Shown: piece after piece, positions 1 through 8,569 of the stretch
Layout of the letters: each line of letters starts with the position of its first letter
Position numbering within the stretch: the stretch's first letter is position 1
Source: Gracilaria domingensis
Lineage: Eukaryota > Rhodophyta > Florideophyceae > Gracilariales > Gracilariaceae
DNA length: 64,000 nt
NCBI GenBank assembly: GCA_022539475.1
Contig: VCMS01000142.1
Coordinates: forward strand, 106,313 to 170,312
Direction: 5' to 3'
Notes under the pieces: model-generated
Told to the model about the DNA's origin: nothing
Database searches by the model: none
What the model saw: the letters and a program-made list of their open reading frames with translations, nothing else
Made by a program: the position numbers and the translations under genes

Positions 1-2
1 AT

Positions 3-1451
3 CTGCAATCCACCATTTCCACCGTTTCGGGCATCACACCCGACCGTCAGACCATCCTCTTCAAGGGACAGGTTCTTGAACCAGGATCCGCTCTAGCCGA
101 CTACTCACTCTCCGACGGCCACACCATCAGTGTAGTGCGTCGAATCGGAAAGTCTTCCAAGTCCACGTCTTCCAAACCCGCGTCTTCCAAACCTACATCT
201 TCCAAACCCGCTCCAGCGCAGCCCACACAGCCAGCGACCACACAACAAGATGCTGGCGCCGATGCACCGCAACCGCCCTCACTTGAGGATATGATGCGCT
301 CGTTGAACATGGGCGCTCCGGGCTCTTCCGGGCTTGGAGCCGGCGCTGGCGCTGGAGCCGGCCCCATGCCTGACCTCAGCGCGCTTCTTGGCGGCGGCGG
401 CGGCGACGCGGACGCAGCAGGGCCTGGTGGTACGGAGCAGCTTTTCGCACAACTGCCGCAGATGATGAACGGGTTTCTCAACAATAACATGCTACAGGAC
501 TACCTTAATGACGAGGACAAGCAGGAACAGAGTCGTGAGGCAATCTTGAACAATCCGTTCATGAAAAAGTTGCTAGAGAGCGATCCGGAGTTCAAGAAGG
601 TTGTCAGCGATCCTGTGAAATGGCGCGCCAGCATGGACGCTGCTAAGAGTTTGTTTAAGGTGGGTGAAAAGCCTGATGGAGATGGAGACGCTGCGGATAG
701 CGCTTCACGGTCGATACCTGCGGAAGGAAAGACTAGGGAGGCCACCAAGCAGACGGCGGCTGATTTGGCACCCCCCGGAATTAACATCAAGAAGCTTTCT
801 GAGTCGTACGGTCATGCGTTGGGGCAATCTCTTATTAACTCAGGTCTCGGACTAGATCCAGAATTGGTGATCAATGGGCTCAGAAGCGCCGTTCAGGGAA
901 AGGCGTTCCCAATGTCACTACCAGACTATGAGCGTTCAATGGCGACGCTTCAGAACATCGCGTCGGAGTTTCTGACAAAGGCGAACCTTGAGGACGCCAA
1001 CAACTTTTTCGCAGAGGTCAAGCAGACTGGCGACGCGGTGGTTTTGGAGGAGGGAAAGATCGCGTACGAGAAGGGCGATGATGAGGTGGACAGCTCCATG
1101 CCGAAGGCGGATGAGAAGTCGACGGTTTTGGTGATTGTGACGGCCAGGCTACTGGACGGGCGGCATTTCTTTACGTGCCCGGCTGCGGATGAGACGGGCG
1201 AGTCTGTGCACCCACTGACGCTGGAGCTGGCGACGGCGCCGCCGGCGTTGGCGAAGGGAATTGTTGGCATGCACGAGAATGAGTCGCGACTGCTGTACGT
1301 GCACCCCACGGCATGCGACGGCATGTCGGACATGTTCGGCGACCTGCTCCCGCCGAATGCGCTGCTGATATTCGACCTGCAACTGGTGAGCGCGAACGCG
1401 CCGGAAGAGGACACTGTGGGGGAGGCGTATTATAATAAGGTCAGTTCGTAG
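3..1451 (+). CDS. Ubiquitin-like / Mip-type FKBP fusion protein (5' partial)
   Basis: The frame is already open at base 3 and ends at TAG 1449-1451, so the true start lies upstream; 482 residues are visible. Residues 1-49 are the end of a ubiquitin-like domain (TILFKGQVL, LADYSLSDGHTISVVRR). A Ser/Pro/Lys/Gly-rich linker follows, then a helical stretch (about 95-220) reminiscent of ubiquilin/STI1 regions. Residues about 255-335 resemble the dimerising N-terminal domain of Mip/FkpA-type FKBPs (SYGHALGQSL, GLRSAVQGKAF, FFAEVKQ). Residues about 365-475 keep the FKBP outline (TARLLDGRHFF, LLPPNALLIFDLQLVSA). The catalytic FKBP residues are poorly kept: no FD after the DG turn, no VIPGW tryptophan, and Cys where the AYG tyrosine is expected. 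A chaperone or adaptor linked to proteasome delivery is more likely than an active prolyl isomerase. The fold assignments are from pattern only. Confidence 0.75.
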   Translation: MQSTISTVSGITPDRQTILFKGQVLEPGSALADYSLSDGHTISVVRRIGKSSKSTSSKPASSKPTSSKPAPAQPTQPATTQQDAGADAPQPPSLEDMMRSLNMGAPGSSGLGAGAGAGAGPMPDLSALLGGGGGDADAAGPGGTEQLFAQLPQMMNGFLNNNMLQDYLNDEDKQEQSREAILNNPFMKKLLESDPEFKKVVSDPVKWRASMDAAKSLFKVGEKPDGDGDAADSASRSIPAEGKTREATKQTAADLAPPGINIKKLSESYGHALGQSLINSGLGLDPELVINGLRSAVQGKAFPMSLPDYERSMATLQNIASEFLTKANLEDANNFFAEVKQTGDAVVLEEGKIAYEKGDDEVDSSMPKADEKSTVLVIVTARLLDGRHFFTCPAADETGESVHPLTLELATAPPALAKGIVGMHENESRLLYVHPTACDGMSDMFGDLLPPNALLIFDLQLVSANAPEEDTVGEAYYNKVSS

Positions 1452-2003
1452 TGCTAGACACAGGTGGGTAGACAATGCAGAAGTGTGTACGGTTGTATCG
1501 CAGGTACAGTAGGCTCTAGAGGAGGGACAGAATGGGGAGGTGGGGGGGGGGGGGGGGGGGGGGCGGGCGGGCACGACGGACAGAGGTGCGGCGGCCTGGC
1601 GTGCAGTAAATGAGCCCATTTGCATTGGAAAACGGCGCGGCGCGCGCTGTGCACGAGCGGCTGCGGCGCTGCGGCTGTCGCGTGAGTATCGCCGTGCCAC
1701 CGCTCGCGTTGGAACGCCCCCCGTCAACGGACGAAACACGCCGCGCGCTGCCGTCCTCCAACCGTCACCGCCCGCGCTGTACGCACCCCTCCCCGGACCC
1801 CGCCACTCCCCCCTCTACGCGAAGCTGCTGCGCAGCCGCGCCACTTGCCTCGCTGTTACCTCCCCCCTGCTTGGCCCCCCTCCACTGTCCGCTTCAGTTT
1901 CCGCCCTGTGCTTCTCTTCTCTCACTCCCCCCCCCCTCCCCCCCTCCTCCCCTCTGTTTCCCGTTTCTCATCTGCAGCGCTGACCTGACGTTTTCCCCCC
2001 CAT
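1452..2003. other. Intergenic spacer with promoter/5' leader of the PP2A subunit gene
   Basis: No gene is visible. It holds the poly-G tract, then CpG-rich sequence, then from about 1750 a strongly pyrimidine-rich stretch with long C runs (1925-1965) ending in CCCCCCCATATGACG at the PR65 start. The pyrimidine tract is probably the 5' untranslated leader. Confidence 0.6.
1542..1563 (+). repeat. Poly-G tract (22 G)
   Basis: An uninterrupted run of 22 G follows GGGGAGGT about 90 bp past the stop of the first gene. It is G-quadruplex capable and its length is likely variable and error-prone in sequencing. Confidence 0.95.
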
Positions 2004-4043
2004 ATGACGAGCGCAGTCGTGCATGAGGAGGAGCTTGACGCTTCCTTGTACCCGATCGCCGTGCTGCTTGATGAGCTCAAGCATGAGGACATTCAACTTC
2101 GTCTCAATGCCACGCGCCGTATCAAGACTATAGCAGAGGCGCTTGGCCCTGAGCGCACGCGCGGCGAATTGTTGCCCTTCATTACCGAGACTGTCGACGA
2201 CGAGGATGAGGTCTTGCTCACGCTCGCTGAAGAGCTCGGTGACTTTCTTGACGAGGTGGGCGGCCCGGCGTACTGTCCCGTGCTCGTTCAGCCACTTGAG
2301 ACGCTCGCCAATGCGGAGGAAACCGTTGTCAGGGAGAAGGCTGTCGAATCTTTATGTCGCCTTTCTAATCAGGTACAGCAACAATCGGAGGATGATGCGC
2401 GTTCGTTGCACGTCGATCACATGTTCCCGCTTGCGCAGCGCTTGGCTAATGGCGATTGGTTCACCTCACGTATCTCTGCTTGCGCGCTTTTCCCTGATCT
2501 GTACAACCGCATTCCGCACGATCGCACCGATTTGAGAACACAGATTCTTGAGATGTACAAGAATTTGGTGCATGACTCCACGCCCATGGTGCGTAGGGCT
2601 GCTGCTTCCAATATTGGCAACTTCGCTAGAGCGGTGCATGCCCATTCCCCTACCCTTGTTTGTGAGGAGTTGTTGCAACTTTTCTCTGATCTTGTCGGCG
2701 ACGACCAGGATAGCGTCAGGCTTATCATTGTGGAAAACGCACCTGTTTTTGCATCCCTTCTCAATCCTAGGGATACCACCGAATCGGCAGATGCGTCCAT
2801 GTCCAGCGAAACTAATGGGCCTACGTCCTCAGCCCCTGCAAATATAGAGGGGGCTCAAGAGGATAGCTCTACGGCAAATGAGGCTGAGAAACCAAACCAA
2901 GAATCATCTGCGACGGGAAATGGCCCAATTTCCCATCATCACACAGCTACGGAGCGTATTGTTGACATGGTTCGTGGATTCTCTGTCGACAAGTCATGGC
3001 GTGTACGTTATATGGTGGCAACCAGACTGAACGACCTGTGTGATGCGCTGGGACCGGAAGCTACGCGCAACGATCTTCTTCAGGCGTATATTGCTATGCT
3101 TCAAGACAATGAGCCTGAAGTGCGAACTGCAGCTGCGTTTAAGGTCACCGATATTGCCAAACGATTGGTGGAGTTACCGCCGAAACCAGATTGCTCATCT
3201 GGTTCCGATCACGTTATTTATGATATCTTTCCTAATGTAGAGCAATTGGTGAACGACAGCTCTCAACATGTTCGCGCGGCTTTGGCCTCTAATATTATGG
3301 GTTTGGCACCTGTGCTTGGTGTCGATATAACAGTGAGTCACTTAGTGGAGATTGTTCTAGCACTTCTTAAGGATGAATATCCGGAGGTTAGACTGAACGT
3401 GATCACCCATTTGGACAAAGTGAGCTTCATCATGTCGATTGAGAAATTGAGTGATGAATTGCTTCCCGCCATTGTCGATTTAGCTGAGGATAAGAATTGG
3501 AGAGTAAGACTAGCCATCATCGAGCGCATTCCACTTCTTGCGAGACAATTAGGGAAGGACTTCTTTGAGGAAAACAATAAGTTGGGTGATCTATGTATCA
3601 GTTGGCTTGGGGACTGTGTGTTTTCAATTCGCGAAGCTGCCATTAAGAATCTTAGGGCTCTCACAGAAGTATTCGGCTTAGACTGGGCTAAGGATTACAT
3701 CGTTCCCCAAGTTATGGAAATGTACGACAAGTCTGGGAATTATTTGCTTAGAATGACTGCACTTCACGCAATTGGTGTTTTATCAGAGGTTTTAGGGCCG
3801 GAGACTGTGGAAGAATCATTTTTGCCCATTGTCACAGAACGCGCATCGAGGGACCCTGTTCCTAATGTACGTTTTTGTTCTGCTAAGACATTGAACTTAG
3901 TAATTCCGTTCGTGAGGGAAGACGTCAGGGAAAGTAAGATACGACCGTGCTTGATGTCATTGGCGGATTCATCTGAAAAGGACCAGGATGTCAATTACTT
4001 CGCTCAACAAGCTCTACTGAAACTGAGCTCCTGTCCGACTTAG
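2004..4043 (+). CDS. PPP2R1: PP2A 65-kDa scaffold (A) subunit, PR65-type HEAT-repeat protein
   Basis: The ATG at 2004 opens a 679-residue protein starting SLYPIAVLLDELKHEDIQLR, the classical start of the PP2A regulatory A subunit, and ending with a HEAT repeat. Inside are repeats with the expected turns (NWRVRLAIIERIPLLARQLG, VPNVRFCSAKTLNLV). PR65 forms the horseshoe scaffold that joins the PP2A catalytic subunit to a B subunit in cytosol and nucleus. Most family members have about 590 residues; the extra length is an acidic, Ser/Asn/Glu-rich insertion at about residues 259-316, between two repeats near the middle. Identity is sure; the function of the insertion is unknown. Confidence 0.96.
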   Translation: MTSAVVHEEELDASLYPIAVLLDELKHEDIQLRLNATRRIKTIAEALGPERTRGELLPFITETVDDEDEVLLTLAEELGDFLDEVGGPAYCPVLVQPLETLANAEETVVREKAVESLCRLSNQVQQQSEDDARSLHVDHMFPLAQRLANGDWFTSRISACALFPDLYNRIPHDRTDLRTQILEMYKNLVHDSTPMVRRAAASNIGNFARAVHAHSPTLVCEELLQLFSDLVGDDQDSVRLIIVENAPVFASLLNPRDTTESADASMSSETNGPTSSAPANIEGAQEDSSTANEAEKPNQESSATGNGPISHHHTATERIVDMVRGFSVDKSWRVRYMVATRLNDLCDALGPEATRNDLLQAYIAMLQDNEPEVRTAAAFKVTDIAKRLVELPPKPDCSSGSDHVIYDIFPNVEQLVNDSSQHVRAALASNIMGLAPVLGVDITVSHLVEIVLALLKDEYPEVRLNVITHLDKVSFIMSIEKLSDELLPAIVDLAEDKNWRVRLAIIERIPLLARQLGKDFFEENNKLGDLCISWLGDCVFSIREAAIKNLRALTEVFGLDWAKDYIVPQVMEMYDKSGNYLLRMTALHAIGVLSEVLGPETVEESFLPIVTERASRDPVPNVRFCSAKTLNLVIPFVREDVRESKIRPCLMSLADSSEKDQDVNYFAQQALLKLSSCPT

Positions 4044-4590
4044 GGAGAATCAGCATTCCAAACTGGGAAAGAAATACCGGTGTATAGCAAAGCATAGAAG
4101 AAGCTGAAGTCTGCTTGGCACTGTTACGCAAGGCAAGAATTAATCATGATATCAGATAGATCTTATTGGATGTGTTTTATCTTACGGTATACCTATTTGT
4201 CGCGTGCCACCAACATTTCGTGGAGCATTCCGAGCGGTGAACAGACATCTTAGCAGTAAATCTGACTCTCCTTAGCATCCCCACTAAACAGCTCAACGTC
4301 TCCAGATGGAAAAGCATTTTGTTGGTATGGTATTACTATCTGACAAGGGTGGCCAGAGTGCGACTTCTATCTTCTGTTGACACCAAGGTAGACGACAGAT
4401 ATTGCCGGGATGCAAAGAGCGCCTAGATTAGAGGGACTTCTTTTACTACTCTATATTCCCATTGTTTTACACTTGTTAAGATCGGAATCTCCAGACTGAG
4501 ACATGACAGTTCTGGAGAACATGCGATAAGACTTCCTAATGCCCCACATCAACAGCTGTGTGAGGGGTTTTCTCGATACCTTCCCCGTGA
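4044..4590. other. Convergent intergenic spacer
   Basis: It lies between the 3' ends of the PR65 gene (+) and the sterol reductase gene (-). I see no open frame, RNA gene or repeat that I can support; it must hold both polyadenylation regions. Confidence 0.6.
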
Positions 4591-6324
4591 TTATTTCTTC
4601 GCTGCAAGTGCTGACGCGCTGGTGTTCTTTCTGCCCACTTTATAATATACATCCATGAAAGTTTCCTGTGCTTTGTACTTCTCCCTGCATTCCTGATACA
4701 GAGTTTTGTCAAACATTTTCCAAAAGTCCTCTTCGTTTAGTTCAGATATCGCATACAGGGTTTGATAACCATGGTTACCAATGAGCCATTGTTCGAGTTT
4801 GTGACTCGCGGCCGCGTTGTCGAAAGTCTCCTTTCGAAGAATATGACCTGGCGTGTACCAAATTCCAAGATCTGTGTACATTTGCGCTTCTTCTGTATCC
4901 CCTTGATCCAATTCACCCGCGTCGTAATCTTTCTCACAGTCCAACATTGTCCCCTTCCGTGTCTTGAAGACACGATGCGGACACAGCCATAGTGGATAAA
5001 TATCATATTCATCGTGCATAAGCTCCATGCACTCAGCCGTCTTCCGCAAAGGAACAAGGATGTCCTGCGCAACAAAACGGGAGGTATAGTACTCCCACAT
5101 TTTTCCAAACGTTGTCAACTTCAAAAAGCTTACCCTTGGGGGCATGAGCCATCCCAGGAACCATCGAAACATGACATGGTTACCCATTGGAACCAATAAA
5201 TCTGCTTCCCAGTAGAGACTTCTGGTATGTCGATGGTAGTAATCCCTGGTAGGAACATACTCAACGACAGGCGAGCCATCTACTGTCTTGTCAAGAATTG
5301 CTTCTTTGACATGCTTGTGAAACCATGGTTTAAACCAGTACCCCATACGGTTTATCGTTCCTTGCTTTGCTTCTTCGTAGTCAACGTAATCAGCAGTCAT
5401 TATCACCCCACGGTTGGAGCTATACATCAACCCTTCTACGTACTCCGCCCAAGGTTTATCGGTGGGAACAAGAAAGTGGTTCCAAGCCTTGCACATTTCT
5501 TTGATAGTTCCCGCAACGGGATAATAAGTGACTTTCATGTACGGCTTCACTTTGATGATACGCATTTCAATGCCAACCAGCATCCCTATCGCGCCATAAG
5601 ACCACGGAATTGCGTAGAATAGATCGCTGTACTCGTTATCTCGTGTGGCGGTTACCGTACGGCCCCCGGCGAGGACGATTTCCATTGATACAACTTCATC
5701 ATAGAATAGACCGTATTTATGACTTGAACCCTCGATTCCATATCCGCACACCAGGCCACCAACAGTGAGATCGTCATATTCAGGGACGATCGGGATACAG
5801 ACGCCCATCTTCAAGAGAGTGGCGGTAATGTACCCCATCGTCACGTAGGGCTCCATCTTCACAATCATCCGATCCATGTCCACCTCGACTACGTCTGCTA
5901 AGTCGGAAAGGTCTACTTCATATCGGGAACCACGTTTGTACGCGGAATCGCGATTTGTAACGCTCCAAAACGATGGTCGAGCGGTGCATACTAATCCATG
6001 ATAACCAGGACGGTGCTTCTCTAGGGCTGCGCGTACGCGTTCAACACGGTCAAGATGCTTACGGATTGTCGCAGGGCCGCGAATCAGTGACTTCACCCAT
6101 GCTTTGAGCAAGTGAACACGAGCCCACATGAAAGACAATGGAAGTACAATGGGAATTATGACTATCCATCGAAATTGCATCAAAAAGTCAACCAGGTGGA
6201 AGGGAGCAAGTGGGTGATGACATATCGGTCGTGGTGCAGATTCGGGTTTCCACCACCAATTCCCTGTCTCCTTTTCCTCGTCATCTTCGGGCTTGGCACA
6301 AGTTCCCTGAGTGTCCAAACTCAT
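4591..6324 (-). CDS. DHCR24: Delta(24)-sterol reductase, DHCR24/DWF1 (DIMINUTO) family
   Basis: From the ATG at 6324-6322 the protein has 577 residues, ending at TAA 4591. A hydrophobic membrane anchor sits near residues 45-70 (WIVIIPIVLPLSFMWARV). It is followed by the FAD-binding domain typical of the family: DLADVVEVDMDRMIVKMEPYV, then PEYDDLTVGGLVCGYGIEGS and GLFYDEVVSMEIVLAGG. The C-terminal half carries the conserved LYWEADLLVPMGN and EYDIYPLWLCPHR regions. The enzyme reduces the C24 double bond of sterol side chains at the endoplasmic reticulum; in cholesterol-making red algae it completes cholesterol synthesis, in plants it makes campesterol/sitosterol. No intron or damage is seen. 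It is divergent from the TFIIB gene. Confidence 0.95.
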   Translation of the reverse strand: MSLDTQGTCAKPEDDEEKETGNWWWKPESAPRPICHHPLAPFHLVDFLMQFRWIVIIPIVLPLSFMWARVHLLKAWVKSLIRGPATIRKHLDRVERVRAALEKHRPGYHGLVCTARPSFWSVTNRDSAYKRGSRYEVDLSDLADVVEVDMDRMIVKMEPYVTMGYITATLLKMGVCIPIVPEYDDLTVGGLVCGYGIEGSSHKYGLFYDEVVSMEIVLAGGRTVTATRDNEYSDLFYAIPWSYGAIGMLVGIEMRIIKVKPYMKVTYYPVAGTIKEMCKAWNHFLVPTDKPWAEYVEGLMYSSNRGVIMTADYVDYEEAKQGTINRMGYWFKPWFHKHVKEAILDKTVDGSPVVEYVPTRDYYHRHTRSLYWEADLLVPMGNHVMFRWFLGWLMPPRVSFLKLTTFGKMWEYYTSRFVAQDILVPLRKTAECMELMHDEYDIYPLWLCPHRVFKTRKGTMLDCEKDYDAGELDQGDTEEAQMYTDLGIWYTPGHILRKETFDNAAASHKLEQWLIGNHGYQTLYAISELNEEDFWKMFDKTLYQECREKYKAQETFMDVYYKVGRKNTSASALAAKK

Positions 6325-7106
6325 TGCATAGAGGCAACTACCCAATTACTTCGTCCCTTCTCTTTTCGGAGCACAATATCGTAACACTCGATTCAGGAAT
6401 TGCTTCGGAATCTGAGGTTCAGATGTTAATGATCTCACATGTGGTGTTGGGCAACAACGAACGCAATTCCCAACACGGTCCGTACCCGTCACGGCGCAAT
6501 GGTCTTGATACAGCTCTTAATTAATGCACCTGAAGATGGATTTTTCAACTTGGTCGTGGAGGAAACGGATCTGGTCTGACACCACACGTTTTAGTCACCA
6601 TCAACCACCAATAAGTTCTCGGCAATAACTCATCTATCCTTGGTACCGTCGGTACGCCATCAATTGAGACGCATGGCACATGGATATAGCTTCTGGTATG
6701 TAACGTAACCTGGACCGATATCCTTGATCAGTCGACGCTCCTGATGTCGCTTTGTCGTCTAGATTGTATCTTTGTCTTCTAGAGCAGTCTAGAAGACATC
6801 GTTTCAAAAGAAGAAGAAAAACCACAAAAAAAGTTGTAAAAATCCACGTAAACTCGTTGTAACATGCGTCTACAAGGGCAAGAGTCATAAATGCAAACGT
6901 AGCAGTGAGGGAAACCTCATTAACCAAACCGTCGAACAGAGGCTGGAAGATTGTGTTGAATGCGAGTCGACGTAGAACGCCGAACGGGGGAGGGTTAAAG
7001 GGTTGACGCCTAATTGAATCCTCTGTGACACATCCTTTGCCTAACCGTTTACTCGTTTACTCGAAAGCACCTGAGACAGGTGAACCACTGTTGTTCAGTT
7101 CACAAC
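6325..7106. other. Divergent promoter region between DHCR24 (-) and TFIIB (+)
   Basis: 782 bp without a credible gene. A 97-codon minus-strand frame at 6634-6927 has no recognisable features. The centre (about 6780-6850) is A/T-rich with GTCTTCTAGAGCAGTCTAGA repeats. It presumably serves as a bidirectional promoter. Confidence 0.55.
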
Positions 7107-8138
7107 ATGAATTCGTACAACGGGATGCCGAGCTTGGCTCCGCCTATGGAGCGCGAAATGCCGGAAGAGTGTCCGGAATGCGGCTCTGACGACATCGTCG
7201 AGAACTGGAGAGAGGGTACGGCAGACTGCAGGAGTTGCGGTCTTATTCTCATCGAGAGACTGCTTGATCTTGGCACTGAATGGCGAACTTTCACTTCCGA
7301 AGAAGGTGACGATCCAAACCGTGCAGGTCCAGCAAATAACCCTTTGCTCGAGTTTGAGCATGGTACGAGCATCGGAACTGGTGCCAAAGGAGGTGGTGCG
7401 CTGAGCGTGTCGCTCAACCGAGCGCAGAACAGGAACGCGACATCCGCTGCTGATAAGGTGATGATGGAAGTAATGCAGCGGATTGGAAGATACCGCGACC
7501 GCCTGAACCTGGCAAGGTCTGTGAGCGACCGTGCGTTGGAGCTGTTCAAACGATATCAAGACCTTCTAACAACCAAGGTGGTATCCACGCCAGGAGAGCC
7601 CGACAAGCGTGTGAGAACGAGAACGCTTCGTGAAGAGGAAGTGAACGAGATTGTGGCGTCCAGCCTGTTCATCGCGTGCAGGAATCAGAAGGTGGCACGG
7701 TCTTACAAGGAAATCTGTACGTTAACCGGCGTACCTAAGAAAAACGTGGGTGCCACGGTAAAGAAGATGGAGCGACAGCTGACCGACGCCAAGACAACTT
7801 ATGTGCGCGGTACGGACGACTTTGTGACACGCTTCGGCAACTTTCTGGACCTGCCACGCAACGTTATCAATGCTGCCGACGTGGTGGCTGACGAAATGCA
7901 AAACCACGAGGTGCTGCATGGTAAGACGTACACGACTCTGGCGGCGGCAAGCATCTACATCGTGACGCTACTGTGTAAGGACGAGCATAAGAGGACAGCG
8001 AAGGAGATTGCAGACGTGACGGGCGTGGCCGAGGTGACCATCAAGTCAACGTATCGCGCATTCTACCCATACATAGAGGGAGTCGTACCCGAGGACTTTG
8101 AGTGTGCTGTGAGCGTGGCAGACCTGCCGCAGCCGTAA
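7107..8138 (+). CDS. TFIIB: Transcription initiation factor TFIIB
   Basis: The first ATG in frame is 7107 (an upstream GTG at 7080 is not credible as a eukaryotic start), giving 343 residues. The N-terminal zinc ribbon is complete (Cys22, Cys25, Cys41, Cys44: CPECGSDD ... CRSCGL). It is followed by the B-reader/linker region (LGTEWRTFTSEEGDDPNRAG), which in TFIIB enters the RNA polymerase II cleft. Two cyclin-like repeats follow (about 118-205 and 225-320), with SLFIACRNQ and AASIYIVTLLC marking equivalent helices. The B-reader motif and repeat layout favour TFIIB over BRF1 or plastid/archaeal relatives. It bridges TBP and Pol II at promoters. Confidence 0.95.
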   Translation: MNSYNGMPSLAPPMEREMPEECPECGSDDIVENWREGTADCRSCGLILIERLLDLGTEWRTFTSEEGDDPNRAGPANNPLLEFEHGTSIGTGAKGGGALSVSLNRAQNRNATSAADKVMMEVMQRIGRYRDRLNLARSVSDRALELFKRYQDLLTTKVVSTPGEPDKRVRTRTLREEEVNEIVASSLFIACRNQKVARSYKEICTLTGVPKKNVGATVKKMERQLTDAKTTYVRGTDDFVTRFGNFLDLPRNVINAADVVADEMQNHEVLHGKTYTTLAAASIYIVTLLCKDEHKRTAKEIADVTGVAEVTIKSTYRAFYPYIEGVVPEDFECAVSVADLPQP

Positions 8139-8569
8139 CACGCACGGCCCGCGAGTGGAGCAAGGCGGCGGGGGTTTGTAATACGCTTGTAGATACAGTA
8201 CTAATTAGATTGGCGGGTAATGACCGAAGTAAACTCGCGCGCTGGGTAGAGGTTCACTGTGCGCACTCTGTACCTCGACGACGCCGAGCGAGGCGCACCT
8301 GTGGGCAGGACGCGAGTGGCGGCGGCCACTTGGGCTCGCGGCGAGAGCGACGCGACGGCAGCCGCAGCTTGCCGCCGCGGCGCGGCACGCCGCCGCTGGG
8401 AGCCAAATCTTGCGCGGAAAGGGAAAAAGCGCGCTAAAACAAAGCGCGGCGGCAGTTGACGTGGCGTGGGAGCGCGCAGTTCGCGCACCCATCGCTCGCA
8501 GCCGCCCGATCAAGTCGCGCCGACCGGCGCCCCCGCGCGCGCACGCGCCCGCCCCTCCGCCAACGCATC
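8139..8569. other. GC-rich promoter of the GLTSCR1-domain gene
   Basis: A strongly CpG-rich stretch (8230-8560), rich in GCGCG and CGGC words, precedes the ATG at 8570. Similar GC-rich leaders precede the HEMA, PQ-loop and RPL19/RBR-like genes, so this looks like a common promoter type here. No gene is supported. Confidence 0.6.

Noticed and set aside
6634-6927. 97-codon minus-strand frame in the DHCR24/TFIIB spacer
   Set aside because: No domain, coding-like composition or conserved motif visible.
7080-7106. Upstream GTG start extending TFIIB by nine residues
   Set aside because: GTG is not a normal eukaryotic start; the next in-frame ATG at 7107 fits the TFIIB N-terminus.
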